This document shows positions 25,051-37,017 of a DNA stretch of 64,000 nucleotides, one piece after another. Positions within the stretch are counted from its first letter, which is position 1. Each line of letters opens with the position of its first letter. The stretch covers positions 124,001-188,000 of the forward strand of contig OY756960.1 in the NCBI GenBank assembly GCA_963580455.1. The letters run 5' to 3'. The position numbers and the translations under genes were made by a program. The stretch comes from Euonymus europaeus (taxonomy: Eukaryota; Streptophyta; Magnoliopsida; Celastrales; Celastraceae). The notes below the pieces were generated by a model, which was not told the origin of the DNA, did no database searches, and was given only the letters and a program-made list of their open reading frames with translations.

Positions 25051-26189
25051 ACGAGTTCTGAAATCGAAGTCCGAAAACCCAGGATTGTAGAGCTCGAAAA
25101 GTAGTGTGAAATCAAGCTAAAAATCACCGAATTCAGAACTCGGAGTCAACGGATATTCATAAAACCGTTTACGTAAAGAAACCACATTTCGCGGCTAACA
25201 AGGTGAAACGAGACCAACTAGCCACGAGTTCTGAAATAAAAATCCGAAACGCCAGGATCGTAGAGCTCGAAAAGTAGTGTGAAATCAAGCTAAAAATCAC
25301 CGAATTCAGAACTCGGAGTCAACGGATATTCATAAAACCGTTTACGTAAAGAAACCACATTTCGCGGCTAACTAGGTGAAACGAGACCTACTAGCCACGA
25401 GTTCTGAAATCGAAATCCGAAAAACCAGGATTGTAGAGCTCAAAAAGTAGTGTGTAATCAAGCTAAATATCACCGAATTCAGAACTCAGAGTCAGCGGAT
25501 ATTCATAAAACCGTTTACGTAAAGAAACCACATTTCGCGGCTAACTAGGTGAAACGAGACCAACTAGCCACGAGTTCTAAAATCAAAATCCGAAACGCCA
25601 GGATCGTAGAGCTCGAAAAGTAGTGTGAAATCAAGCTAAAAATCACCGAATTCAGAACTCGGAGTCAACGGATATTCCTAAAACCGTTTACGTAAAGAAA
25701 CCACATTTCGCGGCTAACTAGGTGAAACGAGACCTACTAGCCACGAGTTCTGAAATCAAAATCCGAAAACCCGGGATTGTCGAGCTCTAAAAGTAGTGTG
25801 AAATCAAGCTAAAAATCACCGAATTCAGAACTCGGAGTCAACGGATATTCATAAAACCGTTTACGTAAAGAAACCACATTTCGCGGCTAACTAGGTGAAA
25901 CGAGACCAACTAGCCACGAGTTCTGAAATCAAAATCCGAAATGCCAGGATCGTAGAGCTCGAAAAGTAGTGTGAAATCAAGCCAAAAATCACTGAATTCA
26001 AAACTCGGAGTCAACGGATATTCATAAAACCGTTTACGTAAAGAAACCACATTTCGCGGCTAACTAGGTGAAACGAGACCTACTAGCCACGAGTTCTGAA
26101 ATCAAAATCCGAAACACCAGGATCGTAGAGCTCGAAAAGTAGTGTGAAATCAAGCTAAAAATCACCGAATTCAGAACTCGGAGTCAACG
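25051..26189 (+). repeat. Gamma-family monomers after the alpha block
   Basis: The order GCTAACAAGG, AATATCACC with CAGAGTCAGCGG, ATTCCTAAAACC, GGGATTGTCGAGCTC and TCACTGAATTCAAAAC repeats that of 21.5-22.3 kb. The CTCAAAATGTAG marker follows at 26651, 21 monomers (3633 bp) after 23018. No gene or inserted element. Confidence 0.75.
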
Positions 26190-27930
26190 GATATTCATAA
26201 AACCGTTTACGTAAAGAAACCACATTTTGCGGCTAACTAGGTGAAACGAGACCTACTAGCCACGAGTTCTGAAATCGAAATCCGAAAAGCCAGGATTGTA
26301 GAGCTCGAAAAGTAGTGTGTAATCAAGCTAAAAATCACCGAATTCAGAACTTAGAGTCAACGGATATTCATAAAACCGTTTACGTAAAGAAACCACATTT
26401 CGCGGCTAACTAGGTGAAACGAGACCTACTAGCCACGATTTCTGAAATCGAAATCCGAAAACCCAGGATTGTAGAGCTCGAAAAGTAGTGTGAAATCAAG
26501 CTAAAAATCACCGAATTCAGAACTCGGAGTCAACGGATATTCATAAAACCGTTTACGTAAAGAAACCACATTTCGCGGCTAACAAGGTGAAACGAGAACA
26601 ACTAGCCACGAGTTCTGAAATAAAAATCCGAAATGCCAGGATCGTAGAGCTCAAAATGTAGTGTGAAATCAAGCTAACAATCACCGAATTCAGAACTCGG
26701 AGTCAACGGATATTCATAAAACCGTTTACGTAAAGCAACCACATTTCGCGGCTAACTAGGTGAAACGAGACCTACTAGCCACGAGTTCTGAAATTGAAAT
26801 ACGAAAAACCAGGATTGTAGAGCTCGAAAAGTAGTGTGTAATCAAGCTAAAAATCACCGAATTCAGAACTCAGAGTCAGCGGATATTCATAAAACCGTTT
26901 ACGTAAAGAAACCACATTTCGCGGCTAACAAGGTGAAACGAGACCAACTAGCCACGAGTTCTGAAATAAAAATCCGAAACGCCAGGATCGTAGAGCTCGA
27001 AAAGTAGTGTGAAATCAAGCTAAAAATCACCGAATTCAGAACTCGGAGTCAACGGATATTCATAAAACCGTTTACGTAAAGAAACCACATTTTGCGGCTA
27101 ACTAGGTGAAACGAGACCTACTAGCCACGAGTTCTGAAATCGAAATCCGAAAACCAGGATTGTAGAGCTCGAAAAGTAGTGTGTAATCAAGCTAAAAATC
27201 ACCGAATTCAGAACTCGGAGTCAACGGATATTCATAAAACCGTTTACGTAAAGAAACCACATTTCGCGGCTAACTAGGTGAAACGAGACCTACTAGCCAC
27301 GATTTCTGAAATCGAAATCCGAAAACCCAGGATTGTAGAGCTCGAAAAGTAGTGTGAAATCAAGCTAAAAATCACCGAATTCAGAACTCGGAGTCAACGG
27401 ATATTCATAAAACCGTTTACGTAAAGAAACCACATTTTGCGGCTAACAAGGTGAAACGAGAACAACTAGCCACGAGTTCTGAAATAAAAATCCGAAATGC
27501 CAGGATCGTAGAGCTCAAAATGTAGTGTGAAATCAAGCTAACAATCACCGAATTCAGAACTCGGAGTCAACGGATATTCATAAAACCGTTTACGTAAAGC
27601 AACCACATTTCGCGGCTAACTAGGTGAAACGAGACCTACTAGCCACGAGTTCTGAAATTGAAATACGAAAAACCAGGATTGTAGAGCTCGAAAAGTAGTG
27701 TGTAATCAAGCTAAAAATCACCGAATTCAGAACTCAGAGTCAGCGGATATTCATAAAACCGTTTACGTAAAGAAACCACATTTCGCGGCTAACAAGGTGA
27801 AACGAGACCAACTAGCCACGAGTTCTGAAATAAAAATCCGAAACGCCAGGATCGTAGAGCTCGAAAAGTAGTGTGAAATCAAGCTAAAAATCACCGAATT
27901 CAGAACTCGGAGTCAACGGATATTCATAAA
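26190..27930 (+). repeat. 5-mer higher-order repeat, 864 bp, two copies
   Basis: CTCAAAATGTAG at 26651 and 27515 and CAGAGTCAGCGG at 26871 and 27735 are both 864 bp apart. That is five monomers minus 1 bp, from a deletion in the linker near 27153 (CCGAAAACCAGG). ACGATTTCTGAAATCG, a rare change of ACGAGTTCTG, is shared by both copies. The two copies look almost identical, indicating a young duplication. Confidence 0.88.
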
Positions 27931-28719
27931 ACCGTTTACGTAAAGAAACCACATTTCGCGGCTAACTAGGTGAAACGAGACCTACTAGCCACGAGTTCTG
28001 AAATCGAAATCCAAAAAACCAGGATTGTAGAGCTCAAAAAGTAGTGTGTAATCAAGCTAAATATCACCGAATTCGGAACTCGGAGTCAACGGATATTCAT
28101 AAAACCGTTTACGTAAAGAAACCACATTTCGCGGCTAACTAGGTGAAACGAGACCTACTAGCCACGAGTTCTGAAATCCAAATTCGAAACGCCAAGATTG
28201 TAGAGCTCGAAAGGTAGTGTGAAATCAAGCTAAAAATCACCGAATTCAGAACTCGGAGTCAACGGATATTCATAAAACCGTTTACGTAAAGAAACCACAT
28301 TTCGCGGCTAACTAGGTGAAACGAGACCTACTGGCCACGAGTTCTGAAATCAAAATCCGAAAGGCCAAGATTGTAGAGCTCGAAAGGTAGTGTGAAATCA
28401 AGCTAAAAATCACCGAATTCAGAACTCGGAGTCAACGGATATTCATAAAACCGTTTACGTAAAGAAACCACATTTCGCGGCTAACTAGGTGAAACGAGAC
28501 CTACTAGCCACGAGTTCTGAAATCAAAATTCGAAACACCAGGATTGTAGAGCTCGAAAAGTAGTGTGAAATCAAGCTAAAAAACACCGAATTCAGAACTC
28601 GGAGTCAACGGATATTCCTAAAATCGTTTACGTAAAGAAACCACATTTCGCGGCTAACTAGGTGAAACGAGACCTACTAGCCACGAGTTCTGAAATCAAA
28701 ATCCGAAACGCCAGGATCG
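27931..28719 (+). repeat. Junction from gamma to alpha and second return of the window-start series
   Basis: From 28028 the sequence repeats the order seen from position 11: CTCAAAAAG with AAATATCACC, then GAAAGGTAG twice (28201 and 28374, the second preceded by CTGGCCACG), then AAACACC with ATTCCTAAAATCG (28547). The offset from the window start is 28017 bp, which equals 162 periods minus 9 and matches the indels counted between them. Confidence 0.82.
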
Positions 28720-31136
28720 TAGAGCTCAAAAAGTAGTGTGAAATCAAGCTAAAAATCACCGAATTCAGAACTCGGAGTCAACGGATATTCCTAAAACCGT
28801 TTACGTAAAGAAACCACATTTCGCGGCTAACTAGGTGAAATAAGACCAACTAGCCATGAGTTCTGAAATCAAAATCCGAAACGCTAGGATTCTAGAGCTC
28901 AAAAAGTAGTGTGAAATCAAGCTAAAAATCACCGAATTCAGAACTCGGAGTCAACGGATATTCATAAAACCGTTTACGTAAAGAAACCACATTTCGCGGC
29001 TAACTAGGTGAAACGAGACCAACTAGCCACGAGTTCTGAAATCAAAATCCGAAAAACCAGGATCGTAGAGCTCGAAAATTAGTGTGAAATCAAACTAAAA
29101 ATCACCGAATTCAGAACTCGGAGTCAACCGATATTCATAAAACCGTTTACGTAAAGAAACCACATTTCGCGGCTAACTAGGTGAAACGAGACCAACTAGC
29201 CACGAGTTCTGAAATCAAAATCCGAAACTCCATAATCGTAGAGCTCGGAAATTAGTGTGAAATCAAGCTAAAAATCACCGAATTCAGAACTCGGAGTCAA
29301 CGGATATTCATAAAACCGTTTACGTAAAGAAACCACATTTCGCGACTAACTAGGTGAAACGTGACCAACTAGGCACGAGTTCTGAAATCAAAATCCGAAA
29401 TGCCAGGATCGTAGAGCTCGAAAATTAGTGTGAAATCAAGCTAAAAATCACCGAATTCAGAACTCGGAGTCAACGGATATTCCTAAAACCGTTTACGTAA
29501 AGAAACCACATTTCGCGGCTAAATAGGTGAAATGAGACCAACTAGCCACGAGTTCTGAAATCAAAATCCGAAACGCGAGGATTCTAGATCTCAAAAAGTA
29601 GCGTGAAATCAAGCTAAAAATCATCGAATTCAGAACTCGGAGTCAACGGATATTCATAAAACCGTTTACGTAAAGAAACCACATTTCGCGGCTAACTAGG
29701 TGAAACGAGACCAACTAGCCACGAGTTCTGAAATCAAAATCCGAAACCTCAGGATCGTAGAGCTCGAAAATTAGTGTGAAATCAAGCTAAAAATCACCGA
29801 ATTCAGAACTCGGAGTCAACCGATATTCATAAAACCGTTTACGTAAAGAAACCACATTTCGCGGCTAACTAGGTGAAACGAGACCAACTAGCCACGAGTT
29901 CTGAAATCAAAATCCGAAACTCCATAATCGTAGAGCTCGGAAATTAGTGTGAAATCAAGTTAAAAATCACCGAATTCAGAACTCGGAGTCAACGGATATT
30001 CCTAAAATCGTTTACGTAAAGAAACCACATTTCGCGGCTAACTAGGTGAAACGAGACCTACTAGCCACGAGTTCTGAAATCAAAATCCGAAAAACCAGGA
30101 TCGTAGAGCTCGAAAATTAGTGTGAAATCAAACTAAAAATCACCGAATTCAGAACTCGGAGTCAACCGATATTCATAAAACCGTTTACGTAAAGAAACCA
30201 CATTTCGCGGCTAACTAGGTGAAACGAGACCAACTAGCCACGAGTTCTGAAATCAAAATCCGAAACTCCATAATCGTAGAGCTCGGAAATTAGTGTGAAA
30301 TCAAGTTAAAAATCACCGAATTCAGAACTCGGAGTCAACGGATATTCCTAAAATCGTTTACGTAAAGAAACCACATTTCGCGGCTAACTAGGTGAAACGA
30401 GACCTACTAGCCACGAGTTCTGAAATCAAAATCCGAAATGCCAGGATCGTAGAGCTCAAAAAGTAGTGTGAAATCAAGCTAAAAATCACCGAATTCAGAA
30501 CTCGGAGTCAACGGATATTCCTAAAACCGTTTACGTAAAGAAACCACATTTCGCGGCTAACTAGGTGAAATAAGACCAACTAGCCATGAGTTCTGAAATC
30601 AAAATCCGAAACGCTAGGATTCTAGAGCTCAAAAAGTAGTGTGAAATCAAGCTAAAAATCACCGAATTCAGAACTCGGAGTCAACGGATATTCATAAAAC
30701 CGTTTACGTAAAGAAACCACATTTCGCGGCTAACTAGGTGAAACGAGACCAACTAGCCACGAGTTCTGAAATCAAAATCCGAAAAACCAGGATCGTAGAG
30801 CTCGAAAATTAGTGTGAAATCAAACTAAAAATCACCGAATTCAGAACTCGGAGTCAACCGATATTCATAAAACCGTTTACGTAAAGAAACCACATTTCGC
30901 GGCTAACTAGGTGAAACGAGACCAACTAGCCACGAGTTCTGAAATCAAAATCCGAAACTCCATAATCGTAGAGCTCGGAAATTAGTGTGAAATCAAGCTA
31001 AAAATCACCGAATTCAGAACTCGGAGTCAACGGATATTCATAAAACCGTTTACGTAAAGAAACCACATTTCGCGACTAACTAGGTGAAACGTGACCAACT
31101 AGGCACGAGTTCTGAAATCAAAATCCGAAATGCCAG
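28720..31136 (+). repeat. 10-mer higher-order repeat, 1730 bp
   Basis: CTCGGAAATTAG at 29243 and 30973 and CTCAGGATCG linkers (CCTC at 29747 and 31477) give a 1730-bp (10 x 173) period. Copy 1 begins at 28720 and copy 2 at 30450. Additional CTCGGAAATTAG copies at 29935 and 30281 show internal 4-mer and 2-mer repetition. AGATCTC (BglII) replaces AGAGCTC at about 29586 and 31316 in both copies. Confidence 0.87.
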
Positions 31137-34100
31137 GATCGTAGAGCTCGAAAATTAGTGTGAAATCAAGCTAAAAATCACCGAATTCAGAACTCGGAGT
31201 CAACGGATATTCCTAAAACCGTTTACGTAAAGAAACCACATTTCGCGGCTAAATAGGTGAAATGAGACCAACTAGCCACGAGTTCTGAAATCAAAATCCG
31301 AAACGCGAGGATTCTAGATCTCAAAAAGTAGCGTGAAATCAAGCTAAAAATCACCGAATTCAGAACTCGGAGTCAACGGATATTCATAAAACCGTTTACG
31401 TAAAGAAACCACATTTCGCGGCTAACTAGGTGAAACGAGACCAACTAGCCACGAGTTCTGAAATCAAAATCCGAAACCTCAGGATCGTAGAGCTCGAAAA
31501 TTAGTGTGAAATCAAGCTAAAAATCACCGAATTCAGAACTCGGAGTCAACCGATATTCATAAAACCGTTTACGTAAAGAAACCACATTTCGCGGCTAACT
31601 AGGTGAAACGAGACCAACTAGCCACGAGTTCTGAAATCAAAATCCGAAAAACCAGGATCGTAGAGCTTGAAAATTAGTGTGAAATCAAACTAAAAATCAC
31701 CGAATTCAGAACTCGGAGTCAACCGATATTCATAAAACCGTTTACGTAAAGAAACCACATTTCGCGGCTAACTAGGTGAAACGAGACCAACTAGCCACGA
31801 GTTCTGAAATCAAAATCCGAAACTCCATAATCGTAGAGCTCGGAAATTAGTGTGAAATCAAGCTAAAAATCACCGAATTCAGAACTCGGAGTCAACGGAT
31901 ATTCATAAAACCGTTTACGTAAAGAAACCACATTTCGCGACTAACTAGGTGAAACGTGACCAACTAGGCACGAGTTCTGAAATCAAAATCCGAAATGCCA
32001 GGATCGTAGAGCTCGAAAATTAGTGTGAAATCAAGCTAAAAATCACCGAATTCAGAACTCGGAGTCAACCGATATTCATAAAACCGTTTACGTAAAGAAA
32101 CCACATTTCGCGGCTAACTAGGTGAAACGAGACCAACTAGCCACTAGTTCTGAAATCAAAATCCGAAACTCCATAATCGTAGATCTCGAAAAGTAGTGTG
32201 AAATCAAGCTAAAAATCACCGAATTCAGAACTCGGAGTCAACGTATATTCATAAAACCGTTTACGTAAAGAAACCACATTTCGCGGCTAACTAGGTGAAA
32301 CGAGACCAACTAGCCACGAGTTCTGAAATCAAAATCCGAAATTCCAGGATCGTAGAGCTCGAAAAGTAGTGTGAAATCAAGCTAAAAATCACCGAATTCA
32401 AAACTCGGAGTCAACGGATATTCATAAAACCGTTTACGTAAAGAAACCTCATTTCGCGGCTTACTAGGTGAAACGAGACCAACTAGCCACGAGTTCTGAA
32501 ATCGAAATCCGAAATCCTAGGATTGTAGAGCTCGAAAAGTAGTGTGAAATCAAGCTAAAAATCACCGAATTCAGAACTCGGAGTCAACGGATATTCCTAA
32601 AACCGTTTACGTAAAGAAACCACATTTCGCGGCTAAATAGGTGAAACGAGACCAACTAGCCACGAGTTCTGAAATCAAAATCCGAAACGCTAGGATTCTA
32701 GAGCTCAAAAAGTAGTGTGAAATCAAGCTAAAAATCACCGAATTCAGAACTCGGAGTCAACGGATATTCATAAAACCGTTTACGTAAAGAAACCACATTT
32801 CGCGGCTAACTAGGTGAAACGAGACCAACTAGCCACGAGTTCTGAAATCAAAATCCGAAACCTCAGGATCGTAGAGCTCGAAAATTAGTGTGAAATCAAG
32901 CTAAAAATCACCGAATTCAGAACTCGGAGTCAACCGATATTCATAAAACCGTTTACGTAAAGAAACCACATTTCGCGACTAACTAGGTGAAACGTGACCA
33001 ACTAGGCACGAGTTCTGAAATCAAAATCCGAAATGCCAGGATCGTAGAGCTCGAAAATTAGTGTGAAATCAAGCTAAAAATCACCGAATTCAGAACTCGG
33101 AGTCAACGGATATTCCTAAAACCGTTTACGTAAAGAAACCACATTTCGCGGCTAAATAGGTGAAATGAGACCAACTAGCCACGAGTTCTGAAATCAAAAT
33201 CCGAAACGCGAGGATTCTAGATCTCAAAAAGTAGCGTGAAATCAAGCTAAAAATCACCGAATTCAGAACTCGGAGTCAACGGATATTCATAAAACCGTTT
33301 ACGTAAAGAAACCACATTTCGCGGCTAACTAGGTGAAACGAGACCAACTAGCCACGAGTTCTGAAATCAAAATCCGAAACCTCAGGATCGTAGAGCTCGA
33401 AAATTAGTGTGAAATCAAGCTAAAAATCACCGAATTCAGAACTCGGAGTCAACCGATATTCATAAAACCGTTTACGTAAAGAAACCACATTTCGCGGCTA
33501 ACTAGGTGAAACGAGACCAACTAGCCACGAGTTCTGAAATCAAAATCCGAAAAACCAGGATCGTAGAGCTTGAAAATTAGTGTGAAATCAAACTAAAAAT
33601 CACCGAATTCAGAACTCGGAGTCAACCGATATTCATAAAACCGTTTACGTAAAGAAACCACATTTCGCGGCTAACTAGGTGAAACGAGACCAACTAGCCA
33701 CGAGTTCTGAAATCAAAATCCGAAACTCCATAATCGTAGAGCTCGGAAATTAGTGTGAAATCAAGCTAAAAATCACCGAATTCAGAACTCGGAGTCAACG
33801 GATATTCATAAAACCGTTTACGTAAAGAAACCACATTTCGCGACTAACTAGGTGAAACGTGACCAACTAGGCACGAGTTCTGAAATCAAAATCCGAAATG
33901 CCAGGATCGTAGAGCTCGAAAATTAGTGTGAAATCAAGCTAAAAATCACCGAATTCAGAACTCGGAGTCAACCGATATTCATAAAACCGTTTACGTAAAG
34001 AAACCACATTTCGCGGCTAACTAGGTGAAACGAGACCAACTAGCCACTAGTTCTGAAATCAAAATCCGAAACTCCATAATCGTAGATCTCGAAAAGTAGT

Positions 34101-34733
34101 GTGAAATCAAGCTAAAAATCACCGAATTCAGAACTCGGAGTCAACGTATATTCATAAAACCGTTTACGTAAAGAAACCACATTTCGCGGCTAACTAGGTG
34201 AAACGAGACCAACTAGCCACGAGTTCTGAAATCAAAATCCGAAATTCCAGGATCGTAGAGCTCGAAAAGTAGTGTGAAATCAAGCTAAAAATCACCGAAT
34301 TCAAAACTCGGAGTCAACGGATATTCATAAAACCGTTTACGTAAAGAAACCTCATTTCGCGGCTTACTAGGTGAAACGAGACCAACTAGCCACGAGTTCT
34401 GAAATCGAAATCCGAAATCCTAGGATTGTAGAGCTCGAAAAGTAGTGTGAAATCAAGCTAAAAATCACCGAATTCAGAACTCGGAGTCAACGGATATTCC
34501 TAAAACCGTTTACGTAAAGAAACCACATTTCGCGGCTAAATAGGTGAAACGAGACCAACTAGCCACGAGTTCTGAAATCAAAATCCGAAACGCTAGGATT
34601 CTAGAGCTCAAAAAGTAGTGTGAAATCAAGCTAAAAATCACCGAATTCAGAACTCGGAGTCAACGGATATTCATAAAACCGTTTACGTAAAGAAACCACA
34701 TTTCGCGGCTAACTAGGTGAAACGAGACCAACT
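31137..34733 (+). repeat. 11-mer higher-order repeat, 1903 bp, ~1.9 very similar copies
   Basis: Pairs 1903 bp apart: GTAGAGCTTGAAAA at 31661 and 33564, CTCGGAAATTAG at 31838 and 33741, AGATCTCGAAAAG at 32181 and 34084, and the CCTCAGGATCG linker at 31477 and 33380. Both copies also share CAACGTATATTC, CCACTAGTTC and CTCATTTCGCGGCTTAC. The shared private variants and few differences mark this as one of the youngest amplifications in the window. Confidence 0.9.
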
Positions 34734-37017
34734 AGCCCCGAGTTCTGAAATCAAAATCCGAAATTCCAGGATCGTAGAGCTCGAAAAGTAGTGTGAAATC
34801 AAGCTAAAAATCACCGAATTCAAAACTCGGAGTCAACGGATATTCATAAAACCGTTTACGTAAAGAAACCACATTTTGCGGCTAACTAGGTGAAACGAGA
34901 CCTACTAGCCACGAGTTCTGAAATCAAAATCCGAAAGGCCAGGATTGTAGAGCTCGAAAAGTAGTGTGAAATCAAGCTAAAAATCACCGAATTCAGAACT
35001 CGGAGTCAACGGATATTCCTAAAACCGTTTACGTAAAGAAACCACATTTCGCGGCTAACTAGGTGAAACGAGACCTAATAGCCACGAGTTCTGAAATCAA
35101 AATCCGAAACGCCAGGATTGTAGAGCTCGAAAAGTAGTGTGAAATCAAGCTAAAAATCACCGAATTCAGAACTCGGAGTCAACGGATATTCCTAAAACCG
35201 TTTACGTAAAGAAACCACATTTCGCGGCTAAATAGGTGAAACGAGACCTACTAGCCACGAGTTCTGAAATCAAAATCCGAATGGCCAGGATTGTAGAGCT
35301 CGAAAAGTAGTGTGAAATCAAGCTAAAAATCACCGAATTCAGAACTCGGAGTCAACGGATATTCCTAAAACCGTTTACGTAAAGAAACCACATTTCGCGG
35401 CTAAATAGGTGAAATGAGACCAACTAGCCACGAGTTCTGAAATCAAAATCCGAAACACGAGGATTCTAGAGCTCAAAAAGTAGCGTGAAATCAAGCTAAA
35501 AATCACCGAATTCAGAACTCGGAGTCAACGGATATTCATAAAACCGTTTACGTAAAGAAACCACATTTCGCGGCTAACTAGGTGAAACGAGACCAACTAG
35601 CCACGAGTTCTGAAATCAAAATCCGAAACACCAGAATCGTAGAGCTCGAAAATTAGTGTGAAATCAAGCTAAAAATCACCGAATTCAGAACTCGGAGTCA
35701 ACCGATATTCATAAAACCGTTTACGCAAAGAAACCACATTTCGCGGCTAACTAGGTGAAACGAGACCAACTAGCCACGAGTTCTGAAATCAAAATCCGAA
35801 GAATCAGGATCGTAGAGCTCGAAAATTAGTATGAAATCAAACTAAAAATCACCGAATTCAGAACTCGGAGTCAACCGATATTCATAAAACCGTTTACGTA
35901 AAGAAACCACATTTCGCGGCTAACTAGGTGAAACGAGAGCAACTAGCCACGAGTTCTGAAATCAAAATCCGAAACTCCATAATCGTAGAGCTCGGAAATT
36001 AGTGTGAAATCAAGCTAAAAATCACCGAATTCAGAACTCGGAGTCAACGGATATTCATAAAACCGTTTACGTAAAGAAACCACATTTCGCGACTAACTAG
36101 GTGAAACGAGACCAACTAGCCACGAGTTCTGAAATCAAAATCCGAAATGCCAGGATCGTAGAGCTCGAAAATTAGTGTGAAATCAAGCTAAAAATCACCG
36201 AATTCAGAACTCGGAGTCAACCGATATTCATAAAACCGTTTACGTAAAGAAACCACATTTCGCGGCTAACTAGGTGAAACGAGACCAACTAGCCACTAGT
36301 TCTGAAATCAAAATCCGAAACTCCATAATCGTAGAGCTCGAAAAGTAGTATGAAATCAAGCTAAAAATCACCGAATTCAGAACTCGGAGTCAACGTATAT
36401 TCATAAAACCGTTTACGTAAAGAAACCACATTTCGCGGCTAACTAGGTGAAACGAGACCAACTAGCCACGAGTTCTGAAATCAAAATCCGAAATTCTAGG
36501 ATCGTAGAGCTCGAAAAGTAGTGTGAAATCAAGCTAAAAATCACCGAATTCAAAACTCGGAGTCAACGGATATTCATAAAACCGTTTACGTAAAGAAACC
36601 TCATTTCGCGGCTTACTAGGTGAAACGAGACCAACTAGCCACGAGTTCTGAAATCGAAATCCGAAATCCTAGGATTGTAGAGCTCGAAAAGTAGTGTGAA
36701 ATCAAGCTAAAAATCACCGAATTCAGAACTCGGAGTCAACGGATATTCCTAAAACCGTTTACGTAAAGAAACCACATTTCGCGGCTAAATAGGTGAAACG
36801 AGACCAACTAGCCACGAGTTCTGAAATCAAAATCCGAAACGCTAGGATTCTAGAGCTCAAAAAGTAGTGTGAAATCAAGCTAAAAATCACCGAATTCAGA
36901 ACTCGGAGTCAACGGATATTCATAAAACCGTTTACGTAAAGAAACCACATTTCGCGGCTAACTAGGTGAAACGAGACCAACTAGCCACGAGTTCTGAAAT
37001 CAAAATCCGAAATTCCA
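34734..37017 (+). repeat. Alpha series homologous to 2.7-4.4 kb
   Basis: The order TTCCAGGATCG with TTTTGCGG, GGCCAGGATTG with CCTAATAG, two AAATAGG copies, GAGGATTC with GTAGCGTG, the ACGCAAAG copy (35724), CAAACTAAA with GAGAGCAAC, and CTCGGAAATTAG (35990) matches 2779-4100. The private ACGCAAAG change lies 31,996 bp from its partner at 3728, which equals 185 periods minus 9. The pair therefore stems from one ancestral segment. Confidence 0.85.
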
